A DNA stretch of 64,000 nucleotides from WHSW01 sp963742205 (GCA_963742205.1 CAVUKZ010000009.1:558001-622000), one strand, 5' to 3'; positions 19,696 to 28,414 are shown, numbered from the stretch's first letter. Notes: generated by a model from the letters alone, not told the origin. Numbers and translations are program-made.

Positions 19696-20478
19696 CTAGC
19701 CGGAGTGCTCCGCGCGATCGAGCGCCGCCGCTGTCGCCTCGTCGAGATCGGAATCGTCGAGCGCGACACCCGGCGGCAGCTCGACGTGCAGCTCGCCGGA
19801 GAGGTCGAGCTGAGCGAGCGCGTCCCGGGGCTGGCACTCGAGCACGTGCCCGCCCCGGGTTCGGTCCGCCGAGATGAAGTGCAGGTGATAGCCGTCGACC
19901 TCGAGCCCCTGGGCGTAGTCCGGGAACCGGAAGCCGACCACGGTGCCCGTGACGTCGCCGAGCTCGAACACCTGCTGCTCGTTGACCACCTCGCCCAGCG
20001 GCCGGTACGGGGGCAGCTGGCGCGGGACCGAGCGGGCGCGGATGAGGTCGAACTCGCCGTCGATGCGGATCGCGCAGCTGGCGTCGGGGTCGGCCGCGAC
20101 GAGATCGAGCTCGGCGAGCATCTGCGCGAACGACATCGGACCCTCGAGCGAGCGCTCCAGCGACGGTTCGAACCAGGCCACGGCGGCGAACGGGGTCCGC
20201 TCGGTGGATTCGATCTCCTCCACCTCCCCGTCGAGATCGGCGCGGTAGAAATGCCCGTCGAGGGCGATCATCTCGCCGTCGAGCGCGTTCAGGGTCCCGA
20301 GCCCGAGGTCGCCATGCTCGGCCAGCTCGTCGAAGGTGAGGTCGCCGTCGTAGGCCCCATCGAGCAGCGCGCCGATGGTCGACGCCTGAAACAGCACGTG
20401 CGGCTCATGCTCGGGGTGCAGGTCGCGGTGGCGAAGCGACTCGACGTGCAGGTGGCGGGCGAGCCGCTCGTCGAGCAT
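19696..20478 (-). CDS. budA: alpha-acetolactate decarboxylase
   Basis: BudA converts acetolactate to acetoin. The 260-aa product has the family opening (HVLFQASTIGALLDGAYDGD) and the metal-site region GYHLHFISADRTRGGHVLEC, with His-x-His, Arg and a later His. It has no signal peptide, so it should be cytosolic. The ATG overlaps the rnz stop as TGATG. It may feed acetoin formation or drain excess acetolactate; no acetolactate synthase is near. Confidence 0.93.
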   Translation of the reverse strand: MLDERLARHLHVESLRHRDLHPEHEPHVLFQASTIGALLDGAYDGDLTFDELAEHGDLGLGTLNALDGEMIALDGHFYRADLDGEVEEIESTERTPFAAVAWFEPSLERSLEGPMSFAQMLAELDLVAADPDASCAIRIDGEFDLIRARSVPRQLPPYRPLGEVVNEQQVFELGDVTGTVVGFRFPDYAQGLEVDGYHLHFISADRTRGGHVLECQPRDALAQLDLSGELHVELPPGVALDDSDLDEATAAALDRAEHSG

Positions 20479-21461
20479 CAGGAGGCCGGTGCGGGGTCGG
20501 CGGCGGGTTGGTCGCGCGCCTGGCGGGCGCCGGCCTCGACGTGGCGGGGCTCGCCGCGCTCCGGGAACGGGATCTCGACCAGGTCGAAGTCGCGCGGCGC
20601 GATCGTGCGCGGGAAGGCCGCACGGCCCTCGTCGAGCACGGCGCGCACGTCGTAGCGCGAGGAGATGTGGACGAGGGCGAGCAGGCCGACGTCGGCGTCG
20701 GCGGCGAGCTCGGCCGCCTGCCGGGCGGTCGAATGCCCGGTCTGGGCCGCGCGCTCGACCTCCTCCTCGGCAAAGCTCGCGTCGTGGACGAGCAGCTGCG
20801 CCCCGTGCGCGGCGATCCGGGTCATCTCGCAGGGGGCGGTGTCGCCGCTGACGACGAGCTTGCGCCCCGGGCGCGCCTCGCCCATCACCTGGCTCGGGTC
20901 AACCGGGCCGGCGCTGCCCTCGATGCGCTCGCCGCCCTGGAGGCGCTTGAACTCGGGACCGGGCGAGATCCCGAGGCGCTTGGCCGCCTCGGGGTCGAAC
21001 CGCCCGGGGCGTTCGTCCTCGACCAGCGCGTAGCCGTACGCGCGCATCCGGTGCTCGACCTCGAACGGCCGCACCTCGTAGCCGTCGTGACGCACGGCCT
21101 CCGCGGGCCCGAGCTCGACCAGCTCGACCTCGTAGCCGATCCGCCCGAAGATCCGCCGCAGGGCCTTGAAGAGCTCGATCAGCCCGGGCGGGCCAATGAT
21201 CCGCAGCGGTCGGTCGCGGTCGTTGAGGTCGTAGGTCTTCAGCAGTCCCGGGATGCCGAGGTAGTGGTCGGCGTGCAGGTGCGTGATGTAGATCGCGTCG
21301 ACCTGGACGAGCCCGGTGGAGCGCTGCATCTGGCGCTGGGAACCCTCACCGCAGTCGAACAGCAGCCGCTCGCCGCCGACCCGCGCCAGCACGCAGGCGG
21401 TCGACCGCCGCGCCGTCGGCACCGACCCCCCGGTGCCGAGAAAGACCACGTCCATGTCCAT
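20478..21461 (-). CDS. rnz: ribonuclease Z
   Basis: RNase Z cuts the 3' trailer of tRNA precursors that lack encoded CCA. The product (327 aa) is a metallo-beta-lactamase fold protein with the zinc motif ITHLHADHYLGIPGLLKTY, preceded by VVFLGTGGSVPTARRSTAC, and later VSGDTAPCE and LLVHDASFAEEEVERA. The one tRNA gene in the window, 140 bp away on the other strand, has no encoded CCA, so it is the kind of substrate RNase Z matures. It is translationally coupled to budA. Confidence 0.95.
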   Translation of the reverse strand: MDMDVVFLGTGGSVPTARRSTACVLARVGGERLLFDCGEGSQRQMQRSTGLVQVDAIYITHLHADHYLGIPGLLKTYDLNDRDRPLRIIGPPGLIELFKALRRIFGRIGYEVELVELGPAEAVRHDGYEVRPFEVEHRMRAYGYALVEDERPGRFDPEAAKRLGISPGPEFKRLQGGERIEGSAGPVDPSQVMGEARPGRKLVVSGDTAPCEMTRIAAHGAQLLVHDASFAEEEVERAAQTGHSTARQAAELAADADVGLLALVHISSRYDVRAVLDEGRAAFPRTIAPRDFDLVEIPFPERGEPRHVEAGARQARDQPAADPAPAS

Positions 21462-21601
21462 GCGCGCAGGGTAGATGCGGGCGCGGGCGCCGGCGGGCGA
21501 TCCCCGCCGCGCACCGAGAGTCGACTCGCTCCCGAATAGCGGGACTCAGTCGACGTTCGGTGTCCGGCGGACCCCGAAGGCGCTCTAAGCTCCGCGGCTC
21601 G

Positions 21602-21674
<73 letters not shown>

Positions 21675-21702
21675 TGATCAGAGCTCCGGCCGCGGCTCCG
21701 CC

Positions 21703-21912
21703 CTACGGACAGGACGGCCCGCTGCAGATGCGGGCGGCGGCGATCGCAAGGTCGATCGCCGGGTCCGGGACGTTCGACGCGCTCAGCTCGAACGGGTCTC
21801 GCTCCAGGAGCACGTTCGGCGGCTCGGCCCCCCGGGCGCCGGCGGGAAGGAGCAGCGCGAGCGCCGCGACCATGGCGAAGCCGGCCGCCGGTCTAATCGG
21901 GCTCTTCCGCAA
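21703..21912 (-). CDS. small putative secreted peptide
   Basis: A 69-aa frame with TTG start. It begins RKSPIRP followed by a hydrophobic run AGFAMVAALALLLPAGARGA that fits a signal peptide with an Ala-x-Ala type site. The mature part (about 38 residues) ends with two Cys in ARICSGPSCP, which could form a disulfide. A TATAGA hexamer lies at 21934-21929, about 17 bases upstream. No family recognised; short length keeps confidence modest. Confidence 0.4.
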   Translation of the reverse strand: MRKSPIRPAAGFAMVAALALLLPAGARGAEPPNVLLERDPFELSASNVPDPAIDLAIAAARICSGPSCP

Positions 21913-21951
21913 AGGAAACGTGCGAGTTTCTATATCACGCGGTGCCGGTGC

Positions 21952-22929
21952 TCAGCCGCCGGGCCGCGCCTGCGGGTGCTCGCGGTACCAGTCGATCGCG
22001 CGCCGCAGGCCCTCTTCCAGGTCCACGGACGGCTCCCAACGGCAGAGCTCGCGCAACTTCGACGTGTCCACGTACTGGCGGTCGATCTCGCCCGGCGGGT
22101 TACCGGCGCCCTGGAAGTCCGGTTCGACCCCCGTGCCGGCCAGCTCGGCGATCAACGCCACGACGTCGCCCACGCGATGCGGCCGCCCGCCACCCGCGTT
22201 GAACGCCTCGCCCCGGATCTCGTCGCGGCCGAGGTTGTCGGCGATCGCGACGTACGCGGACGCCGCGTCCTCGACGTAGAGGAAGTCGCGCTCCGGCGAG
22301 CCGTCGGAGCGCAACACGGGCGCCCGTCCCTCAAGCGCCGCGCAGACGGCCTCCGGGACGATCCGCGAGAAGTTGAGGTCGCCGCCTCCGTAGATGTTCG
22401 CGAACCGCGTCACCGCCACCGGCAGGCCGTAGCTGGGCCAGTAGCTGCGCGCGATCACGTCGGCGGCGGCCTTCGACGCCTCGTAGGGCGCCGTTGGCTG
22501 CAGGCTGAAGTCCTCGCGGTACGGAAGCTCGTCGTGGGCGCCGTAGGCCTTGTCGGACGACGCGACCACGACGCGCTCGACGCTCGCCGCCACGCAGGCG
22601 TGCAGCAGCGTCCAGGTGCCGCGGACGTTCGTCTCGAAGCCGCGCAGCGGGGCCGCCGCGACCGTCCCGACGATCGGCTCGGCGGCGAGATGGAACACCT
22701 CCACCACCCCGCGCGCCTCCATCGCCCTGATCAGGGACTCGCGATCGAGCAGGTCGGCGTCGAGATCGGCCACCTCGCCCGCGATCCCGATCAGCTCCAG
22801 GGGCGAGACCGGGCGATCCGCCCGCGGGCGGTCGAGCGAGATCACCTCCCGACCGCGCTCGAGCAGCGCCCGGGCGAGCCATGCGCCGACGAACCCGCGG
22901 GCGCCGGTGATGAGCGTCGTGCCCGCCAT
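21952..22929 (-). CDS. NAD-dependent epimerase/dehydratase, CDP-glucose 4,6-dehydratase-like
   Basis: Extended short-chain dehydrogenase: NAD-binding TLITGARGFVGAWLARALLE, then VASSDKAYGAHDELPY and the catalytic Tyr-x-x-x-Lys in PYEASKAAADV. SSDKAYG is typical of CDP-glucose 4,6-dehydratases. With the preceding cytidylyltransferase it could turn glucose-1-phosphate into CDP-4-keto-6-deoxyglucose, a sugar precursor for surface polysaccharides or glycosides. The ATG overlaps the upstream stop (TGATG). Later pathway enzymes are not in the window. Confidence 0.85.
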   Translation of the reverse strand: MAGTTLITGARGFVGAWLARALLERGREVISLDRPRADRPVSPLELIGIAGEVADLDADLLDRESLIRAMEARGVVEVFHLAAEPIVGTVAAAPLRGFETNVRGTWTLLHACVAASVERVVVASSDKAYGAHDELPYREDFSLQPTAPYEASKAAADVIARSYWPSYGLPVAVTRFANIYGGGDLNFSRIVPEAVCAALEGRAPVLRSDGSPERDFLYVEDAASAYVAIADNLGRDEIRGEAFNAGGGRPHRVGDVVALIAELAGTGVEPDFQGAGNPPGEIDRQYVDTSKLRELCRWEPSVDLEEGLRRAIDWYREHPQARPGG

Positions 22930-23693
22930 CAGCCTCCCGGCAACCGCGCGGCCGCCTCGCGGTCCCAGGTACGCCACGGGGCCTGTCCCGCGGCCCACAG
23001 ATCGTTGAGGGTGACCGCGTCCTTGTAGGTGTCCATGCAGTCCCAGAAGCCGTCGTGGCGGTAGGCGCCCAATCGGCCGCCGTCCGCGAGGCGCTCGAGC
23101 GGCTGGCGCTCGAGCACGCTGTCGGGCTCGATCACGTCCAGAAAGGTCGGCTCGCAGACGAAGAACCCCCCGTTGATCCAGTAGTCCAGGCGAGGCTTCT
23201 CGCGAAACCCCGTGACCCGCTCGCCGGAGTCGATCAGCGCGATCCCCCACTGGCTGTACGGCCGCACGACGGTCATCGTCGCCACCGCGCCGAGGTCCTC
23301 GTGGTGTGCCGCCTGGGCGGCGAGGTCGATGTCCGCGACGCCGTCGGCGTACGTGAGGCAGAAGCGGCCCCCCGCGAGCCGCTCCGCGACCCGCGCGACG
23401 CGACCGCCGGTGTTGGTCTCGAGCCCGGTATCGATGCACTCGACCTCGACCGGCTCGGGCCAGTCCGTCGCCGTGGCGAATCCCTCGACCTGCTCCCCCA
23501 GGTAGCCGGTCAGCAGGAGAAACCGGCGGTGGCCCTGGCTCGCGTAGATGCGGATCACGTGCCAGAGGATCGGCTTGCCGCCGATCTCGACGAGCGCCTT
23601 GGGGATCGCGCCCGTCTCCTCCTGCAGCCGCGTCCCGCGCCCGCCGCAGAGGATCGCGACCGGGACGTCGGCGGCAGCGCTAGTGCTGTCCAC
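22929..23693 (-). CDS. nucleotidyltransferase, glucose-1-phosphate cytidylyltransferase-like
   Basis: The nucleotide-binding signature is VAILCGGRGTRLQEETGAIP, followed by KALVEIGGKPILWHVIRIYA, as in the RfbF family. YADGVADIDL is the metal Asp region and FREKPRLDYWINGGFFVCEP the sugar-phosphate region. 254 aa is normal length. The GTG start overlaps the end of the CysO-like gene by 14 bases, so it is part of the SAM-riboswitch transcript unless an internal promoter exists. Confidence 0.87.
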   Translation of the reverse strand: MDSTSAAADVPVAILCGGRGTRLQEETGAIPKALVEIGGKPILWHVIRIYASQGHRRFLLLTGYLGEQVEGFATATDWPEPVEVECIDTGLETNTGGRVARVAERLAGGRFCLTYADGVADIDLAAQAAHHEDLGAVATMTVVRPYSQWGIALIDSGERVTGFREKPRLDYWINGGFFVCEPTFLDVIEPDSVLERQPLERLADGGRLGAYRHDGFWDCMDTYKDAVTLNDLWAAGQAPWRTWDREAAARLPGG

Positions 23694-23958
23694 CGGCGAC
23701 GGCCGGGAGGATCGTCACCTCGTCGCCGTCGGAGAGCTCGGTGTCGAGGCCGTCCTGAAAGCGGATGTCCTCGCCCGAGACGTAGACGTTGACGAACCGC
23801 CGCAGGGTGCCGTCCTCGGTGATCCGCTCGCGCAGATCGGTGTGGGCCTCGAACACCGCGTCGAGCGCCTCGCCGACGGTGCCGCCGTCGACCTCGAGCG
23901 CGTCCTCGCCGTCAGTGGCGGCGCGGAGCTGGGCCGGGATCTTCACGGTGACCGACAT
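23680..23958 (-). CDS. CysO-like (MoaD/ThiS family) sulfur-carrier protein with -GGQH tail
   Basis: A 92-aa ubiquitin-fold protein. TLRRFVNVYVSGEDIRFQDG and DGDEVTILPAVAGG strongly recall mycobacterial CysO, which carries sulfur as a C-terminal Gly-Gly thiocarboxylate for cysteine synthesis by CysM. Here two residues (Gln-His) follow the Gly-Gly, so a protease would have to expose the glycine before activation, as known for QbsE. No ThiF-type activating enzyme or JAMM protease is in the window. It lies 19 bases after a threonine-synthase-like gene under a SAM riboswitch. Confidence 0.88.
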   Translation of the reverse strand: MSVTVKIPAQLRAATDGEDALEVDGGTVGEALDAVFEAHTDLRERITEDGTLRRFVNVYVSGEDIRFQDGLDTELSDGDEVTILPAVAGGQH

Positions 23959-23977
23959 CGGATCGGGAAATCTACCG

Positions 23978-25211
23978 CTACGCGGTGAGCGCGACGTCGC
24001 CGACCTCGGCCTCGAACGACGCGAGCGTCGGCTCGATCTCCTCGATCACGAAGCCCTCGCGCACCGCGTCGAGCGTCTTCAGCCCCTCACCGGTGATGAT
24101 CGCCACCACGCGCTCGTCGTCGCCGATCGCCCCGGCCTCGGCCAGCTTCGCCAGCACCGCGGTCGTCACCCCGCCGGCGGTCTCGGTGAAGATGCCGGTG
24201 GTCTCGGCCAAGAGCCGAATCCCGGCGCGGATCTCGTCGTCGGTGACCGACTCGATCGAGCCGTCGGTCTGGCGCGCGAGGTCGAGCGCGTACGAGCCGT
24301 CGGCCGGGTTGCCGATCGCCAGGCTCTTCGCGATCGTCTGCGGCCGCTGCGGACGGCAGACATCCTGGCCGGCCGCGTAGGCCTCGGCGACCGGGCTGCA
24401 ACCCGCCGCCTGGGCGCCGTTGAAGGCCGGCAGCTCGCCCTCGACGAGGCCCAGCTCGAGCCATTCCGAGATGCCCTTGCCGATCTTCGTGAACAGCGAG
24501 CCCGAGGCGATCGGGCACACGACCCGGTCGGGCAGCGACCAGCCGAGCTGCTCGACGAGCTCGTAGGCGATCGTCTTCGAGCCCTCCGAGTAGTACGGAC
24601 GCAGGTTGACGTTCACGAACGCCCACGGGCGGGTCTCGCAGAGCTCGGTGCAGAGCCGGTTGACGTCGTCGTAGTTGCCGCGGACGCCGACCAGCCTGGT
24701 GCCGTACACGCCGGTCGCAAGCAGCTTCTGCTCCTCGAGGTCCGCGGGCACGAACACGTACGAGTCCAGCCCGGCGGCCGCCGCGTGCGCGGCCACCGCG
24801 TTGGCGAGGTTCCCGGTGGAGGCGCAGGCCACGGTCTCAAAGCCGAGCTCCCGGGCCTTCGCCAGCGCCACCGCGACGACGCGGTCCTTGAACGAGTGGG
24901 TCGGGTTCGCGGCGTCGTTCTTGATCCAGAGCTCGCCCAAGCCCGAGCCGCTCCGCCAGCCGGTCGGCTCGCAGCAGCGGCGTCAGGCCCGGCTGCAGGG
25001 GGTCGCGCGGGCGCTCGGCGAGCGGCAGGAAGTCCGCGTAGCGCCAGATGTCGGCCGGGCCCGCCTGGATCTTGCGCTTGGCCGCGTGGGCGTCAAAACC
25101 CGAGTGGTCGTAGGCCACCTCCAGCGGGCCGAAGCACTGCTCGCACACGTAGCGGGCCTCCAGCGGGTAGGTCTGGCCGCACTCCTTGCAGGTGAGCGTC
25201 GTGGGTGCCAT
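23978..25211 (-). CDS. threonine-synthase-like PLP enzyme with N-terminal zinc ribbon, one frame break
   Basis: A fold type II PLP enzyme of the ThrC family, 410 aa after removing one G at about 24938-24940. The N-terminus has a zinc ribbon (CKECG, later CEQCFGPLEVAYDH). The PLP-lysine region is NPTHSFKDRVVAVALAKA; classical ThrC has NPTGSFKDRGM, so two positions beside the catalytic Lys differ. CASTGNLANAVAAHAAAAGL is the phosphate loop. AAGGAG precedes ATG 25211. A SAM-I riboswitch upstream and a CysO-like gene downstream hint at a sulfur role (for example O-phosphohomoserine sulfhydrylation) instead of threonine synthesis; that is inference. Confidence 0.85.
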
Positions 25212-25247
25212 CTGATGAAGCTCCTTCCGGTTCGGTGTCGCGCTACG

Positions 25248-25278
25248 AAAAAGACCTCTGCTTGTGCGAGCAGAGGTC
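25248..25278 (-). terminator. intrinsic terminator of the SAM riboswitch
   Basis: On the minus strand GACCTCTGC (25278-25270) pairs with GCAGAGGTC (25261-25253) around a loop of eight bases, then TTTTT. It lies between the SAM aptamer and the Shine-Dalgarno site of the threonine-synthase-like gene. A standard SAM-I OFF switch would form it when SAM is bound. Confidence 0.9.
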
Positions 25279-25291
25279 CGGAACCGGACTT

Positions 25292-25410
25292 CCACTCACA
25301 TCTCCCAGGCTCTACGCCTGCTGGAATTGGCACCTTCCTCCGGTCGTTAGACCTTTGGTGGTTGCCGGGGCTTCATCGGGCCAGTCCCTCCACCCCTCTG
25401 GATGCAGTGG
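25292..25410 (-). ncRNA. SAM-I (S-box) riboswitch
   Basis: All conserved S-box segments are present on the minus strand: AGAGGGGTGGAGGGACTGGC, CCGATGAAGCCCCGGCAACC, GGTGCCAATTCC and GGGAGATG. The closing helix P1 pairs CCACTGCATC (25410-25401) with GATGTGAGTGG (25302-25292). A TATAGT hexamer at 25428-25423 may be the promoter -10. With the terminator downstream, high SAM should switch off the threonine-synthase-like/CysO-like/CDP-glucose genes. S-box control normally marks methionine or sulfur genes. Confidence 0.96.
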
Positions 25411-25524
25411 GTATGTGCGGCGACTATACCAACGGTGGGAGCGAGCTTGCGCGGCTTCGCCAGGCGTGGCGTACCCTGTGCGCTGAGGACCCGATGAGCG
25501 AGCTACCGAGCGAGACGAGCACCG

Positions 25525-26529
25525 ATGCCGAGCCTTCCCAAGCCCAGGCTTCGCCGCCAGCGCGGTGGCGATCTCGCCGCGCCGCCTGAGCCGCGCGAGC
25601 GCTCCCCGCAGGTCGAGACCGTCCAGGCCTCGGGCCTGCGCTGGGTCAACATCGAGCGCCCGACGCCGCTCGAGGCCGCGTGGCTCGAGGAGCAGTTCTC
25701 CTTCCATCCCCTCGATCTGGAGGACGTCCTCTCGCGCAACCAGCGGCCGAAGATCGACTACTACGACGACTACCTGTTCATCGTCTTGCACTTCCCGGTG
25801 TTCGACCCGCAGGTCAAGCGGCTCAACGCCGGCGAGCTGGACATCTTCGTCGGCCGCGACTACCTGGTCACGATCCCGAACACGCCGCTGAAGCCGGTCG
25901 AGTACCTGTTCGAGCGCTGCCGGACGAAGGAGGACCTCCGCGACCAGCTCTTCTCGCGCGGTTCCGGCTACCTGATGTACCGGATCATCGACGACAGCTT
26001 CGACTACTGCTTCCCGATGCTGCGCAAGATCGGCAACAAGCTCGACGCGCTCGAGGAGGAGATCTTCGAGGGGCGCTCCGAGGACATCGTGCGCGACATC
26101 TCGAACGCGAAGCAGGAGATCATCAACTTCCGCAAGGTGATCCGCCCCCAGCGGACCGTGCTCCGCGACCTCGAGAAGCTCGAGCAGCCGTTCCTGGCGC
26201 CCGAGGGCGGCGAGCTCGAGGCCTACTTCGACGACGTCGGCGACTCCCACGAGCGCATCTGGGACATGCTCGAGAACTACAAGGAGGTGATCGAGGGCCT
26301 CGAGGACACGAACGAGTCCTACATCTCCCATCGGGTCAACGACATCCTCCGCGTGCTCACCTCGATCAGCGTCATCGTCCTGCCGCTGACCCTGATCGCG
26401 AGCATCTGGGGCATGAACGTCGGCGTCCCCGGGGAAGGCGACAGCACCGACTTCTTCGTGATCGTCGGCGCGATGTTCGTCCTTCTCGTCGGGATGGTCG
26501 CCTACTTCAGGCGCCGCGGCTGGCTCTGA
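25525..26529 (+). CDS. corA: CorA-family magnesium/divalent cation transporter
   Basis: The 334-aa product has a long cytosolic N-domain and two C-terminal membrane helices. The signature Gly-Met-Asn lies in LIASIWGMNVGVPGEG after the first helix (SISVIVLPLTLIASIW); the second is FFVIVGAMFVLLVGMVAYF, ending in a basic RRRGWL. It diverges from the SAM-riboswitch operon and is separated by 24 bases from the next plus-strand gene. Confidence 0.94.
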   Translation: MPSLPKPRLRRQRGGDLAAPPEPRERSPQVETVQASGLRWVNIERPTPLEAAWLEEQFSFHPLDLEDVLSRNQRPKIDYYDDYLFIVLHFPVFDPQVKRLNAGELDIFVGRDYLVTIPNTPLKPVEYLFERCRTKEDLRDQLFSRGSGYLMYRIIDDSFDYCFPMLRKIGNKLDALEEEIFEGRSEDIVRDISNAKQEIINFRKVIRPQRTVLRDLEKLEQPFLAPEGGELEAYFDDVGDSHERIWDMLENYKEVIEGLEDTNESYISHRVNDILRVLTSISVIVLPLTLIASIWGMNVGVPGEGDSTDFFVIVGAMFVLLVGMVAYFRRRGWL

Positions 26530-26553
26530 GCAACCTCCCTAGGATCCCGCCGT

Positions 26554-27045
26554 GTGGCGAATCAACGGATCTGGGCTCCCTGGCGCCTCGAGTACGTGAA
26601 GGACGCGTCGAAGGACTCCGAGCAGGAGTGCATCTTCTGCGCCAAGCCCGACGAGGGGGACGACGAGGCGAACCTGATCGTCCACCGCGGCGAGCGCTGC
26701 TTCGTGATCCTCAACCTGTTCCCGTACACGAACGGACATCTGATGATCGCCCCGTACGCGCACGAGGGGTCGATCGCCGACCTCGACGCCGAGACGCTCG
26801 CCGAGATGATGGCGCTCTCCCAGCGCGCGATCGCGGCGCTCGACGACAAGTACGCGCCGCACGGCTACAACGTGGGCTTCAACCAGGGGCGGGTCGCGGG
26901 CGCCGGGGTCGAGCACCACATCCACATGCACATCGTCCCCCGCTGGGGCGGCGACACCAACTTCATGCCGGTGCTCGGCGACACGCGGGTCATGCCGCAG
27001 TCGCTCGAGCAGAGCTACGAGACCCTGAGAGGCACGTTTGACTGA
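26554..27045 (+). CDS. HIT-family nucleotide hydrolase/transferase
   Basis: Histidine-triad protein of 163 aa. The triad is EHHIHMHIVPRWGGD, with the catalytic His in the middle. The start IWAPWRLEYVKDA and Cys pair CIFCAK are typical of the Ap4A phosphorylase-like HIT subgroup of actinobacteria. GTG start; TAGGAT (26540-26545) lies eight bases upstream, which suggests a leaderless mRNA. It heads a run of five genes overlapping by 4-8 bases. Confidence 0.9.
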   Translation: MANQRIWAPWRLEYVKDASKDSEQECIFCAKPDEGDDEANLIVHRGERCFVILNLFPYTNGHLMIAPYAHEGSIADLDAETLAEMMALSQRAIAALDDKYAPHGYNVGFNQGRVAGAGVEHHIHMHIVPRWGGDTNFMPVLGDTRVMPQSLEQSYETLRGTFD

Positions 27046-28414
27046 GCCGCTGGCGCCGCCCGAGATCTTCAAGGCGTACGACATCCGCGGCATCTACGGC
27101 GAGCAGATGGACGAGAGCACCGCGCGCGCCATCGGTCGCGCGTTCGCCCGCGTGCTCGCCGCGCTGCGCGGCAAGCAGCCGTCCGAGCTGCGGGTCGGCG
27201 TCGGCCGCGACATGCGGCTGACGGCCCCGGCGATGGCGACCGAGGTCGCGGCCGGGCTGGTCGACGAGGGCGCCACCGTCGTGGACGCCGGGATGGTCGG
27301 CACGGAGATGCTCTATTTCCTGGTCGGCTCGCGCGAGCTCGACGGCGGCGCGATGATCACCGCATCGCATAACCCCAAGGCCTACACCGGCGTGAAGCTG
27401 GTGCGCGAGGGGGCGCTGGCCCTCTCCGGGGACGCCGGCATCGGCGACGTCCAGGCGATGATCGCCGACGGCCTCGGGGAGGCACCCGGGGGCGGCACGC
27501 GGGAGGTCGTCGACATCTACGAGGACTTCGGCCGCCACGCGCTCTCGGTCATCGACACATCGGCGGTGAAGCCGCTGAAGGTCATCGTCGACGGCGGCAA
27601 CGGGATGGCGGGGCCGATGGTCGGCCCGCTGCTCGACCGCCTCGGCCTGGATCTCGTCGAGACGTACTGGGTCCCGGACGGCGAGTTCCCGGACCACGAG
27701 CCGAACCCGCTCCTGCCCGAGAACCGCCAGTTCATCATCGACCGGGTGCTCGCCGAGGGCGCCGACCTCGGCATCGCCTGGGACGGGGATGCCGACCGCT
27801 GCTTCTTCATCGACTCCAACGGTGAGTTCGTCGACGGTGACTTCCTCACGGCGATGCTCGCGAGGCTGGTGCTCGCCAAGCAGCCGGGCGCGGGGATCAT
27901 CTACGACGTGCGCGCGAGCCGGGCGGTCGCGGACACGGTCGCGGCCGCCGGCGGCACCTCGTACGTGAACCGCGTCGGCCACGCGTTCTTCAAGCAGGCG
28001 ATGCGCGAGCACGATGCCGCCTTCGGGGGCGAGGTCTCCGGCCACTACTACTTCCGCGACTTCTGGTGCGCCGACTCGGGGACCCTGCCGGCGCTGCTCG
28101 TGCTCGAGCTGCTCGGGGTCGAGGAGACGCCAATGTCGGAGCTCGTGGGCGCCTTCAGGGAGCGCTACTTCATCTCCGGCGAGATCAACACCGAGGTCGC
28201 CGACCAGGACGCCAAGATGAAGGAGATCGCCGAGGCCCACGCCGACGGTGAGATCAGCTGGCTGGACGGGGTCTCGGTGGACTACCCCGACTGGCACTTC
28301 AACGTGCGCCCCTCGAACACCGAGCCGCTTCTGCGCCTCAACCTCGAGTCGCTGGTCTCGCGCGAGGACATGGAAGAAAAGCGCGACGCCTTGCTCGAGC
28401 TGATCCGTTCGTGA
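27038..28414 (+). CDS. phosphomannomutase/phosphoglucomutase
   Basis: Alpha-D-phosphohexomutase, 458 aa. Phosphoserine loop GAMITASHNPKAYTGVKL, metal loop GIAWDGDADRCFFIDSNGE, sugar loop GGEVSGHYYF and phosphate loop NVRPSNTEPLLRLNLES are all present. It interconverts hexose 1- and 6-phosphates for cell-envelope sugars. The TTG start overlaps the HIT stop by eight bases. Confidence 0.94.
   Translation: MTEPLAPPEIFKAYDIRGIYGEQMDESTARAIGRAFARVLAALRGKQPSELRVGVGRDMRLTAPAMATEVAAGLVDEGATVVDAGMVGTEMLYFLVGSRELDGGAMITASHNPKAYTGVKLVREGALALSGDAGIGDVQAMIADGLGEAPGGGTREVVDIYEDFGRHALSVIDTSAVKPLKVIVDGGNGMAGPMVGPLLDRLGLDLVETYWVPDGEFPDHEPNPLLPENRQFIIDRVLAEGADLGIAWDGDADRCFFIDSNGEFVDGDFLTAMLARLVLAKQPGAGIIYDVRASRAVADTVAAAGGTSYVNRVGHAFFKQAMREHDAAFGGEVSGHYYFRDFWCADSGTLPALLVLELLGVEETPMSELVGAFRERYFISGEINTEVADQDAKMKEIAEAHADGEISWLDGVSVDYPDWHFNVRPSNTEPLLRLNLESLVSREDMEEKRDALLELIRS

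Noticed and set aside
25292..25410. T-box or threonine-attenuator leader for the threonine-synthase-like gene
   Set aside because: No T-box sequence (TGGNACCGCG) or Thr-rich leader peptide; all conserved SAM-I segments are present.
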